A stretch of DNA of 64,000 bases from Metellina segmentata (taxonomy: Eukaryota; Arthropoda; Arachnida; Araneae; Tetragnathidae), in assembly GCA_947359465.1 (NCBI GenBank), contig OX375875.1:59955981-60019980 (forward strand). Direction: 5' to 3'. The position numbers were made by a program, and so were the translations under genes. Position 1 is the stretch's first letter, and each line of letters starts with the position of its first letter. Shown one piece after another: positions 52,448 to 63,291 of the stretch. The notes beneath the pieces were generated by a model. It saw nothing but the letters and a program-made list of their open reading frames with translations, had not been told where the DNA came from and made no database searches.

Positions 52448-53188
52448 CTAGCCACTGCTTGGCCAGCACAGTGTTGCCCGTGATAGTTCTTTTCGTGGGG
52501 TCAGGTGTGACCACTGCTCACTAACCCCCTGTGATTGCTACGAATTCCCATTTGGTTTGCTGGAATTCTGCTTGACGTTACAGTATATCTTTAACCATCC
52601 CGATTTTACAAAAAAAAAGAACTAAACAATGCCAGCTCAATTGCTTTTTTTTTTGCTTCTTTCGCTGAAATTGTAAGAGGGCAGGTTAATGTAATCTGTT
52701 TATTTTTAAGCGAAGGTTTACGCGACGCCACAATCTCTTACAAAAATATAAAAGAATGTTCAATTTAAAAATTTTATTTATTTAAAGAAAGAATCATATT
52801 TTTAGATATAGATCGAATGTGAAATTTTCCGCAGATTTCAAATCCGTTGAAATTTTGGCTCTATCTTTAACGGTCCAGGAGATATAAAGAAGAACTAAAG
52901 AACACCAATTAAAAGTTCATTTGTTTTTTATCGTCTGCTGGAAAATCATTCCTCTTCGCAAAATAAAAACGGAAACGAAAAAATAAATTTAGAATCTGTA
53001 ATTTTCAAAAATAATTAAATTTATTTTAAAATGTTCTAGATTGAATTTTAAAATTCGCCGCGTAGTACAAAAAATGTGTACTACCTGTGTGCCAAATCCC
53101 ATTACTGTAGTGCCATAGATTCGTCAGGACTTAGCGTGCAGAAAACAAACAGACAGACAAACACTTCCTGTTGTAATATTAGCAAAGA
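52448..53188 (-). mobile_element. Helitron family A, copy 5
   Basis: On the minus strand it starts TCTTTGCTAATATTACAACAGG and ends GCCAAGCAGTGGCTAG before T. The GCCA..TGGC hairpin directly precedes CTAG. It shares GGCCAGCACxxxGTTxCCCGTGA and TTCTTTTCxTGGGGTCAGGT with copy 1 and the CAGATTTCAAATCCGTTGAA word with all copies. It is 741 bp long. Confidence 0.72.
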
Positions 53189-53396
53189 TTCGGCACATTG
53201 TGGCCCAGGAGCAGAATTATATTCAGTGTTCTGCAACACAACTCCTAGCATTTGCAATTGTTCTACAGATACTTTGTCCGAATTTTGAAAACTGCAGTAA
53301 AATAAAAATAAAAAGACGTTACATTTTTTTCAGCTAAATATATGTTACCATATTTACAATAAAACACACACATCCCAATTAATTAACTTACTTTAT

Positions 53397-53846
53397 TTAA
53401 AACCGAGGCATACTTTCAGAATTTGCAATTCTGTCGATAACTTTTGAAGTTAAATATTTCGTCATTGACATAGATGTGTTATTTATAAAGTGTTTGTGGT
53501 AAATTGGGCGGTGTTGGGAGGTTGTTCCGTATCTAGAAAAGAAATGTGTGGCAATGAGCGCGCTTTGCACTGCGGAACATCGTAACCAAATCTCATCGAC
53601 CAAAATTTTGATAAAATTAAGGAAAAATTGTTCTGCAAAGACTTTGTTCTGCGACGTATGTCGCAGTTTAAAGCACTTTCTGCTCCCGGGCATCATGCTA
53701 ATTGATATTTTCCCAAGGTGTTCTGAGTATTTGGGGACTGAAATGGGTTCTCTTGTCCGATTAGTTGGCAGATGATAAACCGTCACTATCATCAACCTAG
53801 TCAGATAAATAAAGAATAAATCAACTATATGAAGAAAAAATGTCAT
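53397..53846 (-). CDS. Unrecognised 149-codon frame
   Basis: The longest uninterrupted frame in the window that no known element explains. From the ATG the N-terminus is hydrophobic (FFLHIVDLFFIYLTRLMIVT), followed by a basic, mixed region rich in Ser, His and Arg. There are no motifs that I know and no obvious splice sites. The DNA is somewhat richer in GC than its surroundings. It could be a decayed transposon gene, a lineage-specific gene or chance. Confidence 0.2.
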   Translation of the reverse strand: MTFFLHIVDLFFIYLTRLMIVTVYHLPTNRTREPISVPKYSEHLGKISISMMPGSRKCFKLRHTSQNKVFAEQFFLNFIKILVDEIWLRCSAVQSALIATHFFSRYGTTSQHRPIYHKHFINNTSMSMTKYLTSKVIDRIANSESMPRF

Positions 53847-54837
53847 TTTAACTATCAGGGCTACAACATTTCACATACTGTTACACTGCATGAGTGAATA
53901 ATATATTCCTTTTCATTCTGAATAAATGAAAAAAGAGTAATCGTCCTGAATGCATAGGTGAACAGAAAAAAAGGTCATATTGTTAGATAAACTTCACGTA
54001 GATTTTGTATGGGGTTCCTTTAGTAGATTTCCTACAAAAAATACCGCGCTTTTTACAAAAACTGCGAATGAAGTCTGGAAACTAATTTAACATCTAAAGT
54101 TTACATGCTCACAAATCCAAAAGCAGACAAAATGGTTTCAAATTTCTCACCCGAAATTATATTTTGCTCAATCGGTATTTAATTAGTGTTTAAAAAATTC
54201 GAAAAGAGAGAAAGAATTATTACCTACTACAAAATCGTGAGAGTTATGCAGAGTCACTAAGTACCTACTGTTAAAAGAGTAGCTGAACGGACTCCAGGAA
54301 GACTAAGAAAATGTGTATGGTAAGGCGGGGTAATTGTAAACAAGATATACAAGCGCCCACGTAGGATTCCGAGAAACTAAAATGTTGTGAAATGTGAAAG
54401 CTGGCAACCCTGAGGTGGATGCAATATGGTGATCCCTTATTTCTTTGAACCACAGCTGATAGCAATATGTTTAGTTGAAAAGTTTGTGTTTTAAAGTTTT
54501 TGTGTACTGCATTTTCTGTGCTGCCCTCCATAATATATTGAAAGGTATGTTGTTCCAATTCTTTACTACGGTCAGTTATGTTTCTGTCGAACAAAAAATC
54601 ATTGACCTTTGCTTCTGGGAACTTAATTGCACCTACAGTTGAATGTTTACAACTACCCCATATTTTTCAAGGGACGGGGTAATTGTAAACATAACTTTGC
54701 CAATAGTTTCGTTCAATTTGAGTGGAAAACCAAAATGTTTTCCCGTGTAATTTTGTATTTAATCGTATTTAGTACGTATGAATTGCGTTTTTCGTGTTCT
54801 TGGGGAGCAGGAAGACTGATTTACTAAAACCACACAT

Positions 54838-55077
54838 ATGGTGAAGTTCTTACAACTGACCAAGTTGAAGGAGGCAGAAGAGAAAAAGAACAAAAGGAAG
54901 CCTGGTGAGAAGATAGTGAAAGAGACATAAGTAAGCAAGAAACCAAGAAAGAAGCAAATGGAAAGGACAGCAGAACTCTGGGACAACGAGGATGAGGAAC
55001 TATTGAACGAATTGACTAACATTGACGGTGAAGAGTTTGAAGTTCTCCAAACATTTAAGCAAAATATAGAAGGCTAG
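54838..55077 (+). pseudogene. Lys/Glu-rich coding relic, one stop
   Basis: Eighty codons from ATG 54838 to TAG 55075-55077, interrupted by TAA at 54928-54930. The first part is LTKLKEAEEKKNKRKPGEK; the second is acidic (LWDNEDEELLNELTNIDGEE). Such charged tails end several pogo/Tigger-type and other transposases, but I cannot assign it. Inverted and direct copies of GGGGTAATTGTAAACA lie upstream (54328, 54645, 54676). Confidence 0.35.
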
Positions 55078-55504
55078 CTTGTAGGAGAAGTTAAATATTT
55101 TGAAGGCATTGAAACTACTACGTTTGTACTTGCAGATGTTGGGGGGAGGGGAGAGAAAGAAAATTATTTTTTTTGTATGTATGAAGGGTGGATGTTGTTT
55201 CGGAAGAGGAGTTTCAGATCACCGGACTCAAATGCATCGATAATGCATATACTGAATTCGCCGTGGTTCAAAACGACTAATTCTGTGTTACCAAAGACTA
55301 TGTCAAAGCAATTTTACCTACTCCAAATTGTAGCAAAGACCGTAAAGAAATTTTCCACTGTTAATTAACATACCATAATTTAGATCCGCATGATAAGTTT
55401 GCATACCTATCCCCCCAGTGGCAGAAACACGGCGACATTGTCGCGGACAGTGAAATCCGCTTGCGAACAGTTTTTGTCTAAACTAATAAAACAATTTTAA
55501 AAAA

Positions 55505-55891
55505 TTGTCCACAACTTTCGGACAGCAACGCCACGGAAAAAGCTGTTTCTCTTTCAAGCCCAGAAAAGCCCGCGTTCGTTTCGTTCTCCTGCACTTTCAG
55601 AGTGCACATAAAAGAATACGACCTCTACGTTCTGCGTCCGCTAAAGAGAGCAACTCATTGCATGGAAAACACGTGCTCAGAAGGGCGTCACTAGATAAGG
55701 TTGTATGTGGTGTGTATGAATGCGAAATAATTCAAAAACTTGAGCACACATTTTCTAAGACACCACCCAAATCAATCTATTCAATGGGACCAAACCTGGG
55801 CTACAAAAATCTGAAAAACATATTTAAAAAAGCGGAAAATTCCAAGAAGAAACAAAACAGTTCTGAAGCTGATGAGCAGCAGAACCAGTAA
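55505..55891 (+). pseudogene. Probable hAT/ZMYM-like transposase N-terminal relic
   Basis: A 128-codon open frame that starts with GTG, is basic and rich in Lys, Ser and Gln, and ends NSSEADEQQNQ. An alternative frame reads SLSSPEKPAFVS with stops. Its place 87 bp inside a hAT end suggests the transposase N-terminal region. No zinc-finger ligands can be lined up with certainty. Confidence 0.3.
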
Positions 55892-56300
55892 AATGTGTCC
55901 GTGGAAGATCAAGGAACAAATATTTTCTTTCTAAAGTAACAAAAAAATTAAAGTCAGAATATTGCTGAAAGCAACAGCCGAAGCCGAAATATATCCTCAA
56001 AAGATTGTCCGGATGATTGCGCTGTAAAACGAGCTAGTAGATATGAAGATCCAAATTCTATAACTGATGTTCTACAAACAATACATACTAAGTGTCACAT
56101 GATTTATATTTACTTCTTGATGGTATTTATTTTTGCATTCAGTGTATTTACATATAAAATAATACTCGAATTTATATATTCGAGGTAGGACAGATTTAGT
56201 TACGCAAAGTTCAGCCTTCGCAGCGCCGACTCGAGGCACGTGCGACCGCATGGGCAGGGGGATCCAAATAAAGGTGTATCGATTAACAAATTTTAATATA

Positions 56301-57624
56301 CAAAGAACGTTCCATAAAAACTGAGAGTAAAATAGTAAAAAAATCAAGAGATACGTTTCCAGAAAAAATTACATCATTCTTTTTCAAAATACCTTCCCTC
56401 TGATGATATGCAACTATCCCATCGTTCATCCCACTTTTCAAAACAAGTAGAGAAGCCTTTTTCTGGAAGCTGCTTCAAAGAACACTGCACTGCTGAAATA
56501 ACTCCAGAATCTGTATTAAATTTTCTACCACTGCGCTTCTCCTTCAACGTCGAAAACAGCCAGAAATCGCATGGTGCGAGATCTGGACTGTAAGGGGACT
56601 GGCATGAATTTAATATTGCATTTGCTAAGATATTGCTGAACAGAAGTAGCGATATGTGGGCGAGCATTATCGTGATGTAATAATGTTTAATTCCCTACCA
56701 GTTCATGTCGCTTTCTCGATATGTGTTGTCGCAAAATTTTCAAAACTGAAACATAATATTCACCATTCACAGTAGTTTTTGAAGGCACAGCATGCTGATA
56801 GATTACACCTTTATGATCAAAGAAAATAAACATGACATTTCCAACAGATTTGGTTTGTCGGATTTTTTTCGGAGTCGGAGAATCAGTGTTTCCATACACT
56901 TGTTGCGGACTTGTAAGGGGATCAAAATGATGCACACAAGTTTCATCACCTGTTATTACAGTCTTTAAGAAATTCGGATAACTTTGAAGCATCTGTTTCC
57001 ACTCACAACATTGGTGAATTGTTGTTTGCATTTGTTATTTAGTAGGGTGATGAGGGACCCATCTGCAACAAACATGGCGAAGCTGTAAATTGTTGCGTAG
57101 AATGCGAAATATCGACTTTTCGAAATGTTAGCTGATGCCGCAATCTCCTCACATGTCATTCGCCGATTTTCTTGCAAGATTGCCTACACAGTGTTAACAT
57201 TACGATCATTCACAACACTCTCTGGTCGGCCAGACTGAGGAGCCAGTTCTGCAGACAAACGTCCTTTTTTGAAATCACCATGCCACCTAAAAATCGCAGA
57301 CTCACCAAAACATTTGTCTTTGTAAGCTTCTTTCATTAACTTAACTGTTTCTGGAGCTGTTTTGCCCAAACGATAGCAAAATTTTATGGCAGAACGCATT
57401 TCGTTTTTTAACTTTGAATCACTCGCCTCCATTTCTGTAGGGCAAATAAAAACACTTCTTTAAACAAGCCCGAAACTAGGAAAATAAAATCGTGTGCATC
57501 GTTTAGAATATTTATAATTATACAGTTAACAGTTTGAAAAAATTGCCTGCACTTTTATTTTTTAGTTTCGCGGTGTTACCACTACGTAAAAAATTCACTC
57601 TCAGTTTTTATGGAATGCCCTTTG
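56301..57624 (-). mobile_element. mariner element with complete ends
   Basis: 28-bp TIRs: 56301-56328 (CAAAGAACGTTCCATAAAAA and on) and 57597-57624 inverted, with three differences. TA duplications lie on both sides (56299-56300, 57625-57626). It is 1324 bp long, typical of mariner. Confidence 0.92.
56374..57432 (-). pseudogene. mariner transposase (D,D34D), broken
   Basis: ATG 57432-57430 (MEASDSKLKNEMRSAIKFCY) opens the HTH domain. GESAIFRWHGDFKKGR and SGRPESVVNDRNV follow, then an in-frame TAG at 57186-57184. After a frameshift near ANISKS the catalytic domain reads VITGDETCVHHFDP, SVGNVMFIFFDHKGVI, HHDNARPHIA and, in another frame, YSPDLAPCDFWLF. All three catalytic Asp residues are recognisable. 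One stop and at least two frameshifts inactivate it. Confidence 0.92.
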
Positions 57625-58384
57625 TATTTTCCTTGTTCTGCTAATATTTTTTGTCTGAACATTTGACTTGAAACACTTGATTTTTGTTCTCAGACAGTCT
57701 CAAAACTCGACATTTTGCAATACTTTGTTCCAATTTTTTCGAGGATCCTCCTAGGAACCCTTCCCCCGTCCTGCTGGGGGATACACCCCACATCCCAGTA
57801 ACCTTGACTTGAGGGCGCTAAAACATAAAACGTGGGTTCGTACGGGCCTCAAAATATGTTGGGGCCGGCTCTGATCCTTCCTACATTTCTAAAGTTTCTT
57901 GTTTTTGTTATATCAATGCCAGTCTCTGAAGCTGCATGCGAAATTTAAGGGTCTGTAATTGATGTCGTTGTGAAACATAGGCTAAGATCAAGAGATTGAA
58001 CAGATGAAGAAGTACGCAGTAACGATAAGACGGTTTTTATTCAACTGAATGAGCCCCCTTATGGTTATGAAGGTACATGAAGGTTTTTAAAAGCAGCTTT
58101 ATTATCTATGTATGGTTCTACTTATCCTTCCCACTTTAAAAATCCTACAAGAAGTGAGCTGATGAAACGAATTGTAACATCAAAAGTCATAAACAAAATA
58201 AACGAGAACGCGTCATGCTAACTATGTTTCAAATAAAATGATAAAAAATTGCTGGTTTAATGTATGATTTATCCATTAAAATTACACGCAAATTTTGCAG
58301 ACAGATTATAAAATTCTTAAAGCTTGTCGCAGACAGCTATAAAATGTTCTGCCACTGGGAGCTACTATGCCAATGTATGAAGAA

Positions 58385-59150
58385 GCCTAAGAATTAATTA
58401 AAAGTTTTCCACCCGGGGGAAAAAATTTATGAGAAAGCTATAGAACAATTGAAATTACGTTTTGGCAGAGAAGAATTACTTATAGAGGTGTATGTTAGGG
58501 ATCTTCTATCATTAGTTCTCCAAAAGCAGAATATGACGAGAAAATCGTTGAGAAATCTTTATGATTTATTAGAAACAAAGCTCCATACGCTTGAGATATT
58601 AGGAGTAACTAGAGATAAATATGAGTCGAAGCTTTTCCCACTTGTTGACTCTGCTTTACCTGAGGAAACGCTTCTAGCGTGGGGACGATATAGATCTACA
58701 AGTCGTAGATCACATGATGAGGACGGTCAAAATACAACTAAAATTACTACAAAGACTGATCTCGATTCAATTCTTGATTTTCTTCAAAATTCAGTACAGG
58801 CAGAGGAACGTATAATTTTAGACTCACAAAATTTTTGAGTTCAAACCAAGCATAATTTTAAATTTTTTCAAGGAGAAGAGGGCTGGAAACAATAAACACA
58901 AATATACTGACACTCGTCAAATTGCTAGTGCGGCTGATCTTTTAACCTCTTCGGGGGAACAGAGGCAGTGCATATTTTGCCACAATTTACATAATTCCAC
59001 TGACTGTTTGAAGGTACCAAAAATGGCGATGAAAGATAGAGAGAATCTCGTAGAGAAATCAGGGTGCTGTTTTCTGTGCTTAAAACCAGGTAATCAAGTT
59101 CTTAAATGTTACTCAAATGTAACTTGTTTGGGTTGTGGAAAAGCATCACG
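58385..59150 (+). pseudogene. BEL/Pao Gag with zinc knuckles
   Basis: After a broken KSFPPGG start, the open stretch 58449-58838 reads KLRFGREELLIEVYVRDLLS, DLLETKLHTLEILGVTRDKY and SALPEETLLAWGR, the wording of Pao-type Gag (DUF1759 region). Further on, CIFCHNLHNSTDC and FLCLKPGN..C..CLGCGK form the cysteine knuckles. A stop at 58838 and frame changes break it. Confidence 0.8.
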
Positions 59151-59179
59151 TTTTACTCTTTCATAACAAAAAGCAGCAA

Positions 59180-59367
59180 GCATTCTCACCTACCGGAAAC
59201 GAAACTGCAGAGTTAGATAATGGTCCGAATGAGGATCAAGCACTTGCGAATGTGTCCAAAAGCCCTAGTGTTATGTTACTAACGTTAACGGTTTTAATCA
59301 GAGGTGATGGGAGAAAACGGAAGGCAAGAGCCATCATAGACTCTGCTTCACAGCGCTCTTACATTTA
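59180..59367 (+). pseudogene. BEL/Pao aspartic protease
   Basis: VLIRGDGRKRKARAIIDSAS then QRSYI: the active-site motif is DSAS, a variant of the usual DSGS/DTGS. It ends in TAA at 59366-59368. Confidence 0.7.
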
Positions 59368-59386
59368 AAAAAATACTGCGAAAGAG

Positions 59387-60480
59387 ATGAAATATAAAAG
59401 GGAAAGCTGGGAATATCTTCACCAATCTCTGTTCGGTGGAGAAAATACAGGAATGTGTAAGCATGTGTTTACTTTATATTTGACAAGTTGCGATGGGTCT
59501 TATAACTGTCATTTCCAAGTATTGAGTCAACTTGTTATCTGTGAAAGCGTTTCACCGACAATGCCGGCGATTCATTTAAAAGAGCTTACTGACTATAGTA
59601 TTCATGTGAGCGATGATTATAAAGGAACTATTCAAATTTCAATAGGAGCCGATGTTGATGGAAAAAACATTACCGAGGTTACAAAACCTTACCTTGTGGT
59701 TTAACGGCAATGGAAACACGTTTAGGGTGGACCATTATGGGACGTATACAACAGATTTCTGCAGAGGAAAATGAAGTCTCTGTTACTTATTCTATACTTT
59801 CTACTACTAGAACAATATCACAATTGTGGACTCTTGACACTCACGGCATTACCGATCCATATGAGAAGAAAAATAAAGACCTTCAGGATTCCGCCAGAGA
59901 GCATTTTCTTAACACAGTTCAGGTCTACAAAGACAATTATTTTGTGATACATTTACCTTGGCTTGACGATCACCTTCCCCTGCCTCATAATTTTAACTTG
60001 GCTTTAAAGAGACTGATGGACTGTACTGTGCGAAAGTTAAAAGAAGAAAATTTGTATGACGATTATAGTCAAATATTTGAAGAATGGGCAAGAGAAGGAA
60101 TAATTGAAGAAGTTCCTAAGCATGAGATTCAATTGTCATCTTATTATTTACCACACACAGACATGTCGTGAAAGAAAATAACACAACTAGAATCAGACCC
60201 GTGTTTGATGCTTCAGCGAAGCTGAGAGCTTCCCTAAGCTTAAATGACTGCCTGGACAGAAGAGGTTTCTTGTGTAAAAAATAAAATTGTCCCGGTATTA
60301 GGTCTACAATGGGTTTTAAACTCAGATACTCTTTCTGTGCATTTAAATTAAGTTTGCGAAGATAAAATGGTTACTAAAATAAAAATACTGTCGGAAGTCC
60401 ACAAACTTTTTGACGCTATTAGGTATACTTGTCCAGTGACCTCTTACTCGAAACTAATGTTACAAAAACTGTGAAAAATG
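59387..60480 (+). pseudogene. BEL/Pao Pol: pre-RT and gutted RT
   Basis: The open stretches 59387-59704 and 59710-60171 cover the protease-RT linker (METRLGWTIMGRI, FEEWAREGIIEEVP). RT begins TRIRPVFDASAKLRASLSLN but is followed at once by VPVLGLQWVLNSDTL..KILSEVHKLFDAIRYTCPVT, the region downstream of RT. The palm with its YxDD box is missing. This is an internal deletion of several hundred bp near 60265. Confidence 0.75.
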
Positions 60481-60837
60481 AAAACAACTTGAGATTCGGA
60501 GTAACCACCGGCAAATTCTAAAAAATTAGAGAAGCGGAGAAACCAGTTGCATCTACTTAAGGAAATTGCTATCCCTAGATGTTTAATAAAAGACCCTGAT
60601 GGTGCATGCAGTTTAAGTTTACACGTTTTTTTGTGACGCGAGCAAAATAGCTTATGCTACTTGCATATTTTTAAGGAATGAAAGTAAAAACTTAGCTTCG
60701 TCAACTAGTTCAAGCACGGTGCAAGGTAGCTCCGCTGAAGTCTACTACAATTCCTTGGTTAGAGTTGTTAGCGTGCACTATTGCTACCCGACTGTGGCAA
60801 ATACACTCTATAACAAAAAAATCGACGCACCAAGAAG

Positions 60838-61603
60838 TAGGGATGCGACATCGATGTCAATGTTTTCAAAACATCGATGTTTTTGAAAAAACATCGATGT
60901 ATTTAACATCGATGTATTGGGGTCGATGTTTTGGTAACATCGATGTTTATACGTGTCGATGTTTTTACGTTGTCGATGTTTTATTTTTTAATGAAAAAAG
61001 TACCGTTATACAAATTTCAAAAATAACCAAGTAGCATAATTTTCATAATCAGCAAATTGAACATACTTTTAGACCAAAGTGACCAAGGATGAAGGGTCTG
61101 AAAAGTAGGAATGCGACATCGATGTCGATGTTTTAGAAAAAAAACATCCATGTATTGGAGCCGATGTCGCATCACTAGTTGCTAAACCAGTTTTAAGAAA
61201 TGGGGAAACAAGTTTAAATACTCTGAATTTTAAAAACATCTATGGTTTGGGGGCGATGTATTATCAACATCGATGTTTTGCTGTCGATGTCGCATCACTA
61301 GTTGCTAAACCAGTTTTAAGAAATGGGGAAAAAATCTTAAATACACTGAATTTTAAAAACATTGATGGTTTGGGAGCCATGTATTATCAACATCGATGTT
61401 TTAATTTTGAACATCGATGTTTTGCTGTCGATGTCGCATCACAAGTTGCTAAACCAGTTTTTAGAAATGGGGAAAAAGTTTAAATACACTGAATTTTAAA
61501 AACATCGATGTTTTTGGGTCGATGTATTATCAACATCGATGTTTTAATTTTGAACATCGATGTTTCAAAACATCGATGTTTTGCTATCGATGTCGCATCC
61601 CTA
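60838..61603. mobile_element. hAT MITE of CATCGATG palindromes, copy 2
   Basis: Ends TAGGGATGCGACATCGATGT and its inverse ATCGATGTCGCATCCCTA; exact 8-bp duplication CCAAGAAG (60830-60837, 61604-61611), which is part of the Tc1 TIR. It has the same plan as the 51-kb copy but three tandem units (CTAAACCAGTTTTAAGAAAT-like words near 61183, 61305, 61449), hence 766 bp. About two dozen CATCGATG or one-off words are spread along it. Confidence 0.92.
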
Positions 61604-61723
61604 CCAAGAAGGAGTAGTCCGATGGAGACAAAAAATGGTGGATAGGAAAATTATGTACAGAATAGAAAATAATTAAAATTTCAGAACAATTGAATGATTT
61701 ATTTCAGAGTTACAGTAACGAGC

Positions 61724-62735
61724 TCAATAAGGTGTTGACCCGCCTCTAGCCTGGATGCAAGCTGCCACACGGCGTGGCATAGACCGATAAAGCTCACGTA
61801 TGGTCTCCTGCAATATTTCTTGCCAATTTGCTCGAATTGTCGAACTACGTCATCAACATTCCCGACCGGATGCAGTCGCCTTCTCATCATATCCCAGACA
61901 TGCTCGATGGAGAGAGATCTGGTGATCTGGCTGGCCAAGGAAGTGTTTGAAAAGCTTGAAGACAGTTCATAGCAACACGTTCCGTATGTGGTCTGGCATT
62001 GTCTTGCTGAAAAATAAGCCCAGGGTACTGCGAAAGGAACGGTAACAAAACAGGTCTCAGAATGTCGTCAGCGTACCGCTGTGCAGTAAGTGTACCTCTA
62101 ATGACGACCAAAGGGGTTCGACTATCAAGGGAAATGGCTCCCCAGACCCTAACTCCTTGTTGAGGGCCCGTGTGGCGTGCAATAGTGAAAGCAGGATCGG
62201 CACGTTGCCCTGGACTTCTCCAGACACGTCTTCGATGATCGTCAGGACACAGATGGAAGCGGGATTCGTTGCTAAAGACTATACGTCCCCAGTCAGCATC
62301 ATTCCAGCCTGATAAAGCCAAGCACCACTGTAATCTGGCTCGACAGTGTGCAGGCGCGAGTGGCAAGTGGCGTAACGGAAGGTACTAGCGAAGATTTCGC
62401 TCTCTCAGCCGTCTGTGAATGGTCATGGTAGACACTCGTGTGTGGGTCGCACGACTGATGGTTGATAGCAATGAATTAGGCGCTGTGACAGCTAATCTGA
62501 CAATCACTCTGTCCTCGCGATCTGTTGTGGCCCTACGTCGACCGCTACCTTCATGACGCTAAAATCTGCCATTGTCCACCCACTCTTGCCAGCATCTTCT
62601 AATCGCCGCATCGCTTCGACTCACATGACGAGCGATTCTCCGATTTGCCCAACCTGCCTCTTTCAATCCAATGATACGACCTCTTTCAAACTCTGAAAGT
62701 TGCTCGTAATGAGCTCGAATCCTGCGGCGAGGCAT
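61724..62735 (-). pseudogene. Tc1-like transposase with mutated first catalytic residue
   Basis: ATG 62735-62733 gives MPRRRIRAHYEQLSEFERGR, then IIGLKEAGWANRRIARHVSR (HTH). A TAG follows WVDNGRF, and a second TAG precedes YLPLRHLPLAPAHC. The catalytic core reads RIVFSNESRFHL, so Asn replaces the first Asp, then QQDNARPHTE with the second Asp. After a frameshift, IEHVWDMM carries the Glu of D34E. The end RSMPRRVAACIQARGGSTPY stops at TGA 61726-61724. Dead at the catalytic, nonsense and frame levels. Confidence 0.9.
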
Positions 62736-62983
62736 TTTTTCAGTCGGTGAAAGGTATCCTAAATCGCAATGCAGCAGAAATTTTTAACAACAGTTCAAGA
62801 ACAACTCCTTATATACATCTGCTGGATGCACAGTTCCGATGCGCAGGAGCTCGCACAATTCATTCATTGGACACCAAATTTTAATCATTTGCATATTTGG
62901 TCAAAACATTTTTGCATACGAAATTTCAAAGCAATCGGATGATTCCTTCTTGGTGCGTCGATTTTTTTTTATTATAGAGTGTA

Positions 62984-63258
62984 GCTATATGAGATTTAAA
63001 TTTAGGAAATATATTCCAACCTTTTTTTGGTCTGACTCCAGTAACGCCTTGTATTGGATAAAAGGCAGCGAAAACTGGACACCATTTGTATATAACAGAG
63101 TACGAAAAATTCTATTAACGAGTACACCGGAAAATTGGTATGTACCTGGATCGATCAATCCGGCGGATCTACCCTCCAGAGGTTGTTCCGCCAGACAATT
63201 GTTGGAGACAGAGTGGTGGGAAGGACCTACTTGGAACTGTTACCCATCTGATGAATAG
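62984..63258 (+). pseudogene. BEL/Pao RNase H, second part
   Basis: Resumes after the Tc1 insertion: FFWSDSSNALYWIKGSENWT (with the RNase H Asp), VPGSINPADLPSRG and TEWWEGPTWN, all typical of Pao Pol. It ends at TAG 63256-63258. Confidence 0.82.
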
Positions 63259-63291
63259 CCTGGATCTGAATTCTCCGTAAATAAAGAAGAA

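Larger units (their letters stand above)
55418..58352 (+). mobile_element. hAT relic split by a mariner
   Basis: The left end CAGTGGCAGAAACACGG and the inverted right end CAGTGGCAGAACATTTT match for CAGTGGCAGAA. Each is followed by a GxxGACAxTGTCxCGGACAG-like segment. No clean 8-bp duplication is visible. Inside, coding-like + strand stretches occur at 55505-55888 and about 55970-56090 (SSKDCPDDCAVKRASRYEDP). Near 57905 ISMPVSEAACE resembles the start of the hAT C-terminal dimerisation domain. About 1.6 kb remains once the mariner is removed. Confidence 0.55.
60804..62981 (-). mobile_element. Tc1-like element inside the BEL RNase H region
   Basis: TIRs CACTCTATAACAAAAAAATC (60804) and (inverted) CACTCTATAATAAAAAAAAA, continuing to GACGCACCAAGAAG. 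TA lies at 60802-60803 and 62982-62983. It splits the BEL RNase H between LLACTIATRLWQ and the stretch resuming MRFKFRKYIP. Without the nested MITE it is about 1.4 kb. Its left TIR was cut by that MITE. Confidence 0.92.

Noticed and set aside
60765..61483. Open frames full of NIDV/RCF words
   Set aside because: They are translations of the CATCGATG arrays in the hAT MITE, not genes.
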